A stretch of 64,000 bases of DNA from an uncultured Alphaproteobacteria bacterium (GTDB lineage: Bacteria; Pseudomonadota; Alphaproteobacteria; Rhizobiales; Ancalomicrobiaceae). The stretch covers positions 55,088 to 119,087 of the forward strand of contig CALBKH010000089.1 in assembly GCA_937892955.1 (NCBI GenBank), read 5' to 3'. Below are positions 25,076-32,820 of the stretch, piece after piece. Every line of letters begins with the position of its first letter. Positions within the stretch are counted from its first letter, which is position 1. A program made the position numbers and the translations under genes. Under the pieces are notes generated by a model. The model did not search any database. It was not told the DNA's origin and saw nothing but the letters and a program-made list of their open reading frames with translations.

Positions 25076-26854
25076 ATGACCGGCTATACCGCCCCTCTTT
25101 CCGACATCACTTTCGTGCTCCAGGACGTGGTGGGACTGCCCGCCATCGCCTGGCTTCCCGGCTTCGAGGAGGCGACGCCCGATCTCGCCGCCTCGATCCT
25201 CGACGAAGCGGCGAAGATCGCCGGCGACGTGCTGGCGCCGCTCAACCGCGCCGGCGACACCATCGGCGCCAAATGGGACGCCGGCCGTGTCTCGCTTCCC
25301 GACGGCTGGAAGGAGGCGTGGGACGCGCTCGTCGAGGGCGGCTGGAACGGCCTGCCCTACCCGGCCGACTACGGCGGCATGGGCCTGCCCAACCTCCTCA
25401 ACATGGGCGTCTTGGAGATGTGGCAGTCGGCCAACATGGCCTTCTCGCTCTGCCCGCTTCTCACCCAAGGCGCGGTCAACGCCATCTCGATCTACGGTTC
25501 CGACGCCCAGAAGGCGACCTATCTGCCGAAGATGGTTCCGGGCTCCTGGGCCGGCACGATGAACCTCACCGAGCCGCAGGCCGGTTCCGACCTCGCGGCG
25601 GTGCGCTCGCGCGCCGTGCCGGAGGGCGGCAAGTTCCGCATTTCGGGAAGCAAGATCTTCATCACCTACGGCGAACACGAGATGAGCGAGAACATCGTCC
25701 ATCTGGTGCTGGCTCGCCTCCCCGACGCCCCTCCGGGGGTAAAGGGCATCTCGCTGTTCATCGTGCCGAAGTTCCTGGTGAACGCCGACGGCTCGATCGG
25801 CGAGCGCAACGACGTCGTCTGCGCCTCGATCGAGCACAAGCTCGGCATCCACGGTTCGCCGACCGCCGTCCTGGTCTTCGGCGAGAAGGGCGGCGCGCTC
25901 GGCGAGATCGTCGGCGAGCCCGGCCGCGGCCTCGAGTACATGTTCGCGATGATGAACCACGCCCGGCTCAACGTCGGACTGCAGGGCCTGTCGATCGCCG
26001 AGCGCGCCTATCAGCAGGCCCGCGCCTATGCTGCCGAGCGCATCCAGGGCAAGCCGGTCGGCTGGCGCGATCCGGCCACGCCGCCGATCGTCGCCCACCC
26101 GGACGTCAAGCGACTGCTGGTGTCGATGCGGGCCCGCATCGAGGCGATGCGCGGCATCATCTACGAGACCGCCGCCGCCGGCGACGTCTCCCACGCCCAC
26201 CCGGACGCCGCGGTGCGCGCCGCCGCCAAGCGCAAGGTCGACGTGCTGACGCCGATCGCCAAGGGCTGGTCGACCGAGACCGGCTGCGAGGTCACCTCCG
26301 ACGGCGTCCAGATCCACGGCGGCATGGGCTACATCGAGGAGACGGGCGCCGCCCAGCATTTCCGCGACGCCCGTATCACCCCGATCTACGAGGGCACCAC
26401 GGCGATCCAGTCGAACGCGCTGGTCGGCCGGTCGGTGCTGCGTGAAGCCGGCCTCGGGGTGCGCGAACTCTTCACCGAGATCGACGCCACGGTGAACGCG
26501 GCGTCGCGCCTCGCCGAAGTGGCCAAGGCCGGCGCCGCCCTCGGCGCGGCGCTCGCGACGGCGCGCGAGGCACTCGACTGGCTCGGCGAGGCGGCGAACG
26601 AGGAGGCGCGTCTGCCCTTCGCCGCCTCCGTCCCCTTCCTCCATCTGATGGGGCTCCTCACCGGCGGCTGGATGCTCACCCGCGGTGCCGTCGCCGCGGC
26701 CAAGGGCGCCGGCCCGGATGCCGAGTTCCGCAAGGCGCGCATCGCCATCGCCGACATCTTCGCCGCTCAGTACCTGCCGCAGGTGGCGGCGCGCTTCGAG
26801 GCGATCCGCGGCTCGAGCGCCGCGGTCCTCGCCTTCGACGACGCGATGCTCTGA
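25076..26854 (+). CDS. Acyl-CoA dehydrogenase, long form (DmdC/methylmercaptopropionyl-CoA dehydrogenase clade)
   Basis: FAD enzyme of 592 residues, about 200 longer than ordinary acyl-CoA dehydrogenases, with the extra N-terminal segment (TAPLSDITFVLQDVVGL) and C-terminal domain of the DmdC/FadE5-like clade. LTEPQAGSDLAAVRSRAV and HGSPTAVLVF belong to the FAD/substrate core and the catalytic Glu lies in ITPIYEGTTAIQ. CGGAGA precedes the ATG. Paired with the ligase upstream it could carry out the first beta-oxidation step on the acid that enzyme activates. No enoyl-CoA hydratase or DmdA is in the window. A structured repeat follows 10 bp after its stop. Confidence 0.92.
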   Translation: MTGYTAPLSDITFVLQDVVGLPAIAWLPGFEEATPDLAASILDEAAKIAGDVLAPLNRAGDTIGAKWDAGRVSLPDGWKEAWDALVEGGWNGLPYPADYGGMGLPNLLNMGVLEMWQSANMAFSLCPLLTQGAVNAISIYGSDAQKATYLPKMVPGSWAGTMNLTEPQAGSDLAAVRSRAVPEGGKFRISGSKIFITYGEHEMSENIVHLVLARLPDAPPGVKGISLFIVPKFLVNADGSIGERNDVVCASIEHKLGIHGSPTAVLVFGEKGGALGEIVGEPGRGLEYMFAMMNHARLNVGLQGLSIAERAYQQARAYAAERIQGKPVGWRDPATPPIVAHPDVKRLLVSMRARIEAMRGIIYETAAAGDVSHAHPDAAVRAAAKRKVDVLTPIAKGWSTETGCEVTSDGVQIHGGMGYIEETGAAQHFRDARITPIYEGTTAIQSNALVGRSVLREAGLGVRELFTEIDATVNAASRLAEVAKAGAALGAALATAREALDWLGEAANEEARLPFAASVPFLHLMGLLTGGWMLTRGAVAAAKGAGPDAEFRKARIAIADIFAAQYLPQVAARFEAIRGSSAAVLAFDDAML

Positions 26855-26863
26855 TCGGTGATC

Positions 26864-26991
26864 ATACCGAGCCGACGATGTTTCGACCTTTTCGAAACTT
26901 CGGCGGCGAAGGCGAGCCCGAGTGGGCGTCGGCCGGTCAGGCCGCAACGCTGATGAGATTCGGACGAGTCCGAATCTCATCAGCCCAGTAT
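26864..26991. repeat. Structured intergenic repeat, copy 1 (128 bp)
   Basis: Runs from ATACCGAGCC to GCCCAGTAT and is repeated in inverted orientation at 54885-55012 with 13 differences and no gaps in my hand alignment. It contains a hairpin with 16-bp arms (26871-26886 / 26892-26907, two mismatches), short central inverted repeats (GCCC/GGGC, GGCC/GGCC) and a 17-bp perfect hairpin with a 2-base loop (26949-26965 / 26968-26984). It fills the space between the convergent acyl-CoA dehydrogenase and lysR genes, overlapping the lysR stop by one base, and could act as a two-way terminator. Not coding. Confidence 0.85.
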
Positions 26992-27965
26992 CAGACGGGC
27001 GCGGCGGGGCGGTTCGTCTCGCCGCCGCGCGTCTCGGCGACCGACCGGGCGAGCCAGGTGCGGAAGCGCGCGAGCAGCGGATCGTTCCACCGCGCCTCGG
27101 GGGCGACGAACCAATAGCCGCCGAGATCGACCTCGGTCTCGAGCAATTCGACCAGCCGTCCGGCGACGATGTCGTCGGCGGCCTGGAGCCGGGTCGCCAG
27201 CGCCACCCCCTGCCCCGCCACCGCCGCGTCGAGGGCCGAGGAGGCGTACCACAGCCGCGGGCCGGCGAGATCGCCGCGCGGACGGTGTCCGGTCGCCTCG
27301 AACCAACGCCGCCACTGGTCGCGGCTCTCCTCGTGGATGAGCCGCTGGTGTTCGAGGTCGGCGAGGCGGACGATCGGCTCGTGCGTCGACACCCAGGCAG
27401 GGGACGCGACCGGGAACAGGCGCGACCGTTCGAGCAGCACGGAACGGCCGGCGGCGTCGGGGCCGGCGGCGTAGCGGATCTCGGCGTCGGCCTCGTGATG
27501 GGCGAAGTCGGGGCGTTCGGTCGTCGCCTTGAGGACGATCTCGACCTCCGGCAACGCCGCTTGGAGATCGGCCAACCGCGGTGCCAGCCAGCGCGCCGCC
27601 AGCCCCGGCACGCACCACACCCTGAGGAGCCCGCGCGTCCGTGCCGGCTTCAATTCCCGGGTCGCCTCGGCGATGAGGTCGAAGGCGGCGGCGGCGGCGC
27701 GATGGAAAGCGCGGCCCTCGTCGGTGAGCACCACGCCGCGCGGTCCGCTCTCGACCAGCCTGGCGCCGAGCCAGCCCTCGAGATTGCGCACGTGGCGGGA
27801 CACCACGGTGTGGCAGACGCCGAGATCCACTGCCGCGCGGCGCATCGACGCCGTCCGCCCCACCGCCTCGAAGGCGCGCACCATCGTCAGCGGCGGCATG
27901 CGCCCGCGCTCCGCGCCGTTGTCGGCGGGATCGTGTGGCGGCGGCGGGGTCGAACGCTTCGCCAT
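26991..27965 (-). CDS. LysR-family transcriptional regulator (GcvA-like)
   Basis: DNA-binding regulator of 324 residues. The winged helix lies near residues 25-80 (LTMVRAFEAVGRTASMRRAA ... VVSRHVRNLEGWLGARLVE), and the periplasmic-binding-fold effector domain fills the rest, with TRLQAADDIVAGRLVEL near the end as in GcvA/AmpR-type members. Start placed at the ATG after GGAG; an ATG at 28094 would add 43 basic residues. Divergent from the aminotransferase gene with 164 bp between starts, the standard LysR arrangement, so that gene is the likely target. The stop codon lies at the edge of the structured repeat. Confidence 0.88.
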   Translation of the reverse strand: MAKRSTPPPPHDPADNGAERGRMPPLTMVRAFEAVGRTASMRRAAVDLGVCHTVVSRHVRNLEGWLGARLVESGPRGVVLTDEGRAFHRAAAAAFDLIAEATRELKPARTRGLLRVWCVPGLAARWLAPRLADLQAALPEVEIVLKATTERPDFAHHEADAEIRYAAGPDAAGRSVLLERSRLFPVASPAWVSTHEPIVRLADLEHQRLIHEESRDQWRRWFEATGHRPRGDLAGPRLWYASSALDAAVAGQGVALATRLQAADDIVAGRLVELLETEVDLGGYWFVAPEARWNDPLLARFRTWLARSVAETRGGETNRPAAPV

Positions 27966-28129
27966 GGAGGGCGACACTCCGGGGTGATCGCGACGCGCCG
28001 ACCGGAACCGCGGACCGCTGTCGAGTGGTGCCATGATAGCACCACGGCGGCGCGAAAAAAGCGTCTCCCGGCGGCGCGCCGACGCGCGCACCATGGGGGG
28101 ATCCCGACGCCGCAGATCACGGATCGACC

Positions 28130-29419
28130 ATGACCGACAACGCCTCGCTCCTCGCCCGCCGCACCGCCGCCGTTCCGCGCGGCGTCGGCACCGCTTTCCC
28201 CATTTTCGCCGACCGGGCGGAGAACGCCGAGCTGTGGGACGTCGAGGGCAAGCGCTACGTCGACTTCGCCGGCGGCATCGCCGTGCTCAACACCGGCCAT
28301 CGCCACCCGAAGGTCATGGCGGCGGTGGAGGCGCAGATGGCGCGCTTCACCCACACCGCCTTCCAGGTGACCGCCTACGAGCCCTATGTCGAACTGGCCG
28401 AGAAGCTCAACGCCCGCGCACCGTTCTCGGGTGAGGCCAAGACCATCTTCTTCACCACCGGCGGCGAGGCGCTGGAGAACGCGGTGAAGATCGCTCGTGC
28501 CCACACCGGGCGTTCGGCGGTGATCACCTTCACCGGCGCCTTCCACGGCCGCACCATGCTGACCATGGCGATGACCGGCAAGGTGGCGCCCTACAAGAAG
28601 AAGTTCGGCCCGATGCCGGCCGAGGTGTTCCACGTGCCCTTCCCCAACGCGCTGCACGGCGTCTCGGTGCAACAGTCGCTCGATGCGCTCGGCTTCCTGT
28701 TCCGCGCCGACGTCGAGCCGGAAAGGGTGGCGGCGATCGTCATCGAGCCGGTGCAAGGCGAAGGCGGCTTCTACGAGACGCCGGTCGAGCTGTGGCGGGC
28801 ACTGCGCCGCATCTGCGACGATCACGGCATCGTCCTGATCGCCGACGAGGTGCAGACCGGCTTCGGCCGCACCGGCAAACTCTTCGCCGTCGAACACACC
28901 GGCGTCGAGCCGGATCTGATCACCATGGCCAAGTCGCTCGCCGGCGGCTTCCCGCTCTCCGGCGTGCTCGGTCGCGCCGCGATCATGGACGCGCCGGAAC
29001 CCGGCGGCCTCGGCGGCACCTACGGCGGCTCGCCGATCGCCTGCGCGGCGGCGCTGGCGGTGCTCGAAGCGATCGACGAGGAGAAGCTCCTCGAGCGTTC
29101 GAACGCCATCGGCGCGCGGATCAAGGGCCGGCTCGAGAAGATCGCGGCGCGCAACGACGTCGTGCCGATCACCGGCATCCGCGGCAACGGCGCGATGATC
29201 GGCTTCGACATCGTCAAGTCGCGCGGCGCCTACGAGGGCGATGCGGAGGCGACCAAGCGCGTCACCACGCAGGCGCTTTCCGGCGGCCTGATCCTGCTCT
29301 CCTGCGGCGTCTTCGCCAACGTCGTGCGCATTCTCGTGCCCCTCACCGTGTCGGATGCCGTCCTCGACGAGGGGATGGACATCCTGGAGGCGGCGCTGGT
29401 CGACGCGGCCAGGGGCTGA
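28130..29419 (+). CDS. gabT: 4-aminobutyrate--2-oxoglutarate aminotransferase (class III)
   Basis: PLP enzyme of 429 residues that moves the amino group of GABA (or a similar omega-amino acid) to 2-oxoglutarate. TTGGEALENAVKIAR, the AFHGRT segment, IEPVQGEGGF and IADEVQTGFGRTG (Asp239 contacts the pyridine nitrogen) are present, and Lys268 in TMAKSLAGGFPLSG binds PLP. Size and motif spacing match GabT; 5-aminovalerate or putrescine-pathway substrates are also possible. No gabD is adjacent. Transcribed divergently from a LysR gene that may control it. Confidence 0.9.
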   Translation: MTDNASLLARRTAAVPRGVGTAFPIFADRAENAELWDVEGKRYVDFAGGIAVLNTGHRHPKVMAAVEAQMARFTHTAFQVTAYEPYVELAEKLNARAPFSGEAKTIFFTTGGEALENAVKIARAHTGRSAVITFTGAFHGRTMLTMAMTGKVAPYKKKFGPMPAEVFHVPFPNALHGVSVQQSLDALGFLFRADVEPERVAAIVIEPVQGEGGFYETPVELWRALRRICDDHGIVLIADEVQTGFGRTGKLFAVEHTGVEPDLITMAKSLAGGFPLSGVLGRAAIMDAPEPGGLGGTYGGSPIACAAALAVLEAIDEEKLLERSNAIGARIKGRLEKIAARNDVVPITGIRGNGAMIGFDIVKSRGAYEGDAEATKRVTTQALSGGLILLSCGVFANVVRILVPLTVSDAVLDEGMDILEAALVDAARG

Positions 29420-29710
29420 GAGGGTTCGGCGAATCGAGGCGTGACGGTCGGGGGCGGAGTGGCACTCGTGGCGGTCCCTGCCGTCTCGCTCGCACCTCGT
29501 TTCCCGGTTCGGGGGCCAAGAGAACCTGCCGCAACGACAACTCGACACCGTCCGGGCGAATTCTCCACCGGCGAACGCGCCGGCGGACTGGAAATTCGCC
29601 GCGATTTACTGAAGATTGGAACTGCTTTCGATCTCCGACCGAGCACGGCCGGAGACGCCCCGTGTTCGGCCTGGAGGAGGCGGATGCGGGTTCTGTGCAG
29701 GGAGGCCGCG

Positions 29711-30193
29711 ATGGTCCGTCGTTCCTATGGAATTGGTTCCGCCCTCTTCGCCCTGGCCATGGTGCTCGGTGCGGGCAACGCTTTCGCCCAGGCGAACGTG
29801 ATGAAGGCCTGCGGCGCCGAATGGCAGGCCGCGAAGGAGGCGAAGAAGGTCAAACAGGGCGAGACCTGGAACAGCTTCCTGGCCGAGTGCCGCAAGCGTC
29901 ATGCCGACGACGACGCCGCGGTGCCGCCGGAGCCCAAGGCGGCCGCCAAGCCGGCTGCCGCTCCTGCGACCGCCGCCAAGCCGGCCGCCGCTCCTGCGAC
30001 CGCCGCCAAGCCGGCCGCCAATGCGCCGGGCGAGAAGCAGCTGACCCCGGGCCAGCTCGCCGCGCGCGAACGCATCAAGAAGTGCGGCGCCGAGTGGACC
30101 GCGGCCAAGGAGGCCGGCAAGATCAAGGCCGGTCAGAAGTGGCCGCAGTACTGGAGCGACTGCAACAAGCGCCTCAAGGCCGCCGGCCAGTGA
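29711..30193 (+). CDS. Secreted protein with two CGAEW-type (PsiF-like) repeats
   Basis: A 160-residue exported protein. Signal peptide with cleavage after NAFAQ. Two homologous cysteine-containing repeats follow: KACGAEWQAAKEAKKVKQGE... ending CRKRHA, and KKCGAEWTAAKEAGKIKAGQ... ending CNKRLKA; each has two Cys likely forming a disulfide helical hairpin. They are joined by an Ala/Pro/Lys linker built from a 30-bp tandem repeat. Similar two-Cys helical repeats occur in PsiF-like periplasmic proteins of unknown function. GGAGG lies 6 bases before the ATG. Monocistronic, followed by a terminator. Confidence 0.8.
   Translation: MVRRSYGIGSALFALAMVLGAGNAFAQANVMKACGAEWQAAKEAKKVKQGETWNSFLAECRKRHADDDAAVPPEPKAAAKPAAAPATAAKPAAAPATAAKPAANAPGEKQLTPGQLAARERIKKCGAEWTAAKEAGKIKAGQKWPQYWSDCNKRLKAAGQ
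29941..30019 (+). repeat. 30-bp tandem repeat encoding AKPAAAPATA linker (2.6 copies)
   Basis: Two nearly identical 30-bp units (29941-29970, 29971-30000; differing at the first base and one internal C/T) and a 19-bp partial third copy. In frame with the gene, so copy-number changes would lengthen or shorten the linker between the two cysteine repeats without frameshift. Confidence 0.85.
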
Positions 30194-30241
30194 GCCGCGC
30201 CACGCACTCGCGCCTGCGGGCGTGAGAGGCGGCAGACATGA

Positions 30242-30271
30242 AGACGGCCCCGTGGTGACACGGGGCCGTCT
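30242..30271 (+). terminator. Hairpin terminator after the CGAEW-repeat gene
   Basis: Perfect 13-bp stem (AGACGGCCCCGTG / CACGGGGCCGTCT) with a GTGA tetraloop, followed by a weak T-containing stretch (CGCTTTCC). Lies 48 bp after the stop. Confidence 0.7.
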
Positions 30272-30449
30272 CGCTTTCCGGGGTGCCCACCTGTCGCGGG
30301 TCGGTGTCGGGCCGGATCCACACGAGCGGAGCGCCGATGCGCGACCTCGGGTGGAGGCCGATCGGCTGCCTCCCTGCGAGGCGGAGCGCGGCACGGTTTC
30401 GAAAGCCGAATTCACGGGGACCACCGGCCTCACGGGCGCGGCGCGCGCC

Positions 30450-30860
30450 TCATTTCGTCCGGGTCCAGGTGTCGCTCTTGCAGATGAGACCGCCGAGGAC
30501 GCAGCCCTGCAGCTTCATCGAATTGGCGCCCTGGAGGGTGATGTAGCCGGTGTAGGTCTTGCCGTCGTCGGTATTGTAGACCTCGCCCTTCCACTGATCG
30601 GGCGTTCCCGACGGCTTCATGCCGAGCAGCACGCGCACGCCGGTCACCGGGCGATCGCGCTTGGCCGTGTCGGGATTGTGGATGTCCTTGCGCGGGTTCT
30701 TCTCCCACACCACCGTGCCGCAGACGGCCGAACCGCAATTGTCGATGCGGATCTTGCCGGTGCCGCTGGAGCGGATCCACACACCGGTGGGGTCACCCGC
30801 CAGTGCGGGGGTTGCGGCGAGAGTTGCGACGGCGAGCGCCGTGGCGAGCACGAACTTCAT
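30450..30860 (-). CDS. Secreted DUF2147 family protein
   Basis: A 136-residue exported protein: signal peptide to about TPALA (residue 20), then the DUF2147 core GVWIRSSGTGKIRIDNCG - VWEKNPRKDIHNPD - GEVYNTDDGKTYTGYITL - LQGCVLGGLICKSDTWTR. The fold is a small lipocalin-like barrel; function is not established. GGAGG before the ATG settles the start; the 22-codon upstream extension is out of place. Stands alone, divergent from the first TadG-like gene. Confidence 0.88.
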   Translation of the reverse strand: MKFVLATALAVATLAATPALAGDPTGVWIRSSGTGKIRIDNCGSAVCGTVVWEKNPRKDIHNPDTAKRDRPVTGVRVLLGMKPSGTPDQWKGEVYNTDDGKTYTGYITLQGANSMKLQGCVLGGLICKSDTWTRTK

Positions 30861-31100
30861 GGGCGAATTCCTCCGCTGGATCCGACTTTCGTCGTCGGTC
30901 GATTTTCTTTCCCATTCCTGAACCATGCCGTCAAGAACGCCGGCAAAACGCCGACGATGCCGCGGCGCTTTCGACGAAACGGCGGAATACGGCCGGGGAG
31001 TCGGGTATCGGGGAACGCAAAATCAATATTTCAGGGTCAGACTTTCGAACCATAGGAACCGGGCTCGTACCCGGACGTCATTGGTTTCGAGGGAAGTACC

Positions 31101-32609
31101 ATGATCAGGAAACTCTGGGCCGACAGGCACGGGGGGTATGCGATCGCGTTCGGGCTCACGGGCCTCACGTTGGTGCTCGCCGCCGGCGGAACGACCGACA
31201 TGATGCGCTACCTCGACACCCGCGCCAAACTCCAGGACGCGGTCGATGCGACCGCGCTCTTCGTCGCCACGCGTCACAAGAACGGCGAAAACCTCGACGA
31301 AGGTTCGAAAGCTCTCGCGAAATCCTATCTCACGAAGGTCTTCGATCCGCGTTTCGGTTCTCTCGGCGACGTCGACGCGTCCGCGACCGCGAATTCGCTG
31401 ACCATCACCGCGCAGGCGGGGCTCGACACCTTCTTCCTCAAGATCATGAAGCTCGACAAGCTGGCGTCGTCGGCGAAGTCGACCGTAACCTGGTCGACGT
31501 CGTCGATGGAGATCGCCCTGGTGCTCGACACCACCGGTTCGATGGCGGACTCCAACAAGCTGACGAGCCTGAAGAGCGCGGCGAAGACGATGGTCGACAC
31601 GCTCTCCGCCAAGGCGTCGCCGTCGATGTCGATCAAGTTCTCGCTGGTTCCCTTCGCCAACTTCGTCAACGTCGGCTCGGGCAACGGCGCCGCCGCGTGG
31701 ATCGATCAGGGCGGACCCAAGCGCTCGTCCTACTACGACGCCTATTTCTCCGAGCATGCGGATCGCATGGCGATCTTCGCCAAGCTCGGGAAGACCTGGC
31801 CCGGCTGCGTCGAGACCCGTCCGGCGCCCTACGACATGGACGACAGTGCGCCGTCGACGGATGCCCCCGACACGCTCTTCGTGCCGGCGGTGCATCCGGA
31901 CGAGCCCGACAGCGGTTCCTACATCGCCAACGACTACATGAACGATCAGACCTGGGGTGACCAGGTCACCAAGATGAAGAACAAGAAGAAATACGACAAC
32001 CCCACCGGCATCGACTTCTCGAAATCGAATCTGTATTCGAACTACAAGGTGCCGAAGGGACCTCAGTTTCTCTGCGACACCAAGCCGATCCAGCGTTTGA
32101 CGTCGAACTACACCTCGGTGAAGAGCCAGATCGATGCTCTGGCGGCGGCCGGCAGCACCAATGTGCCGGAAGGGATCGCCTGGGGTTGGCGGGCGTTGTC
32201 GCCGAAGGCGCCGTTCGCCGACGGCAAGGCCTACAACGACAGCGACAACGACAAGGTCATGGTGGTGCTGACCGACGGCACCAACGCGATCAACACCTTC
32301 CCGACCGATCTCGGCGGCGCCTATTCGAGCTGGGGCTATCCGATGAGCGGCCGGCTCGGCTCCAACCCGGGCACAAACCTGCGCACCGGCCTCGACGCCA
32401 AGACCCGCTCGGTCTGCGCCAAGGCCAAGGCCGCCGGCGTCAAGATCTACGCCATCGGCCTGATGATCGACGATGCCGACGGGCAGCAGCTGCTGTCGGA
32501 CTGCTCCTCGGGTTCGGCCTACTACTACAACACTCCGTCGGCCGACAAACTTCAGGCGGTCTTCGACGACATCGCCAAGAAGATCTCCAAGATGCGCATC
32601 TCTTCCTGA
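31101..32609 (+). CDS. TadG-like von Willebrand factor A protein, paralogue 1
   Basis: A 502-residue surface or envelope protein. The N-terminal 35 residues form the Tad prepilin-like membrane anchor (ADRHGGYAIAFGLTGLTLVLA...), as in TadE/TadG. The vWA domain starts near residue 136 with the MIDAS motif DTTGSMADS, and AAGSTNVPEGIAWGWRALSP and VVLTDGTNAIN are its later metal-site elements. Two Cys-rich blocks (PGCVETRPAPYD, FLCDTKPI) interrupt it. AGGGAA precedes the ATG. Next to a similar gene, but no other tad genes are visible, so the link to Tad pili is by family only. Confidence 0.88.
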   Translation: MIRKLWADRHGGYAIAFGLTGLTLVLAAGGTTDMMRYLDTRAKLQDAVDATALFVATRHKNGENLDEGSKALAKSYLTKVFDPRFGSLGDVDASATANSLTITAQAGLDTFFLKIMKLDKLASSAKSTVTWSTSSMEIALVLDTTGSMADSNKLTSLKSAAKTMVDTLSAKASPSMSIKFSLVPFANFVNVGSGNGAAAWIDQGGPKRSSYYDAYFSEHADRMAIFAKLGKTWPGCVETRPAPYDMDDSAPSTDAPDTLFVPAVHPDEPDSGSYIANDYMNDQTWGDQVTKMKNKKKYDNPTGIDFSKSNLYSNYKVPKGPQFLCDTKPIQRLTSNYTSVKSQIDALAAAGSTNVPEGIAWGWRALSPKAPFADGKAYNDSDNDKVMVVLTDGTNAINTFPTDLGGAYSSWGYPMSGRLGSNPGTNLRTGLDAKTRSVCAKAKAAGVKIYAIGLMIDDADGQQLLSDCSSGSAYYYNTPSADKLQAVFDDIAKKISKMRISS

Positions 32610-32647
32610 GTTCTCGGCTGCGACCGATCGACCCGGAGACGATCTCA

Positions 32648-32685
32648 GCCCCTCGACGCCCGAACCGCGGCGGCGAGGGGTTTTT
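32648..32685 (+). terminator. Intrinsic terminator between the two TadG-like genes
   Basis: CCCCTCG / CGAGGGG stem with an inner CGCC/GGCG stem, directly followed by TTTTT. Lies 40 bp after the first stop, so the second paralogue probably has its own promoter within the following 130 bp. Confidence 0.75.
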
Positions 32686-32820
32686 CGTCGAAATCGGGTC
32701 ATCCATTGCCGAAAATCCGCGTCATTCAGGTCGGTCTGCGCCGAAAGTCGTGTCGATCACGCGCATTTCAGGGGATTCGAACGTTTCCGTTTCGAAACCG
32801 GTCGGACGGAACGAGCTATC

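Noticed and set aside
22964..26980. Open frame of 1338 codons on the minus strand opposite the acyl-CoA genes
   Set aside because: It is antisense to two clear enzymes, has low-complexity Arg/Ala/Asp/His composition from high-GC codon shadowing, and shows no family motifs.
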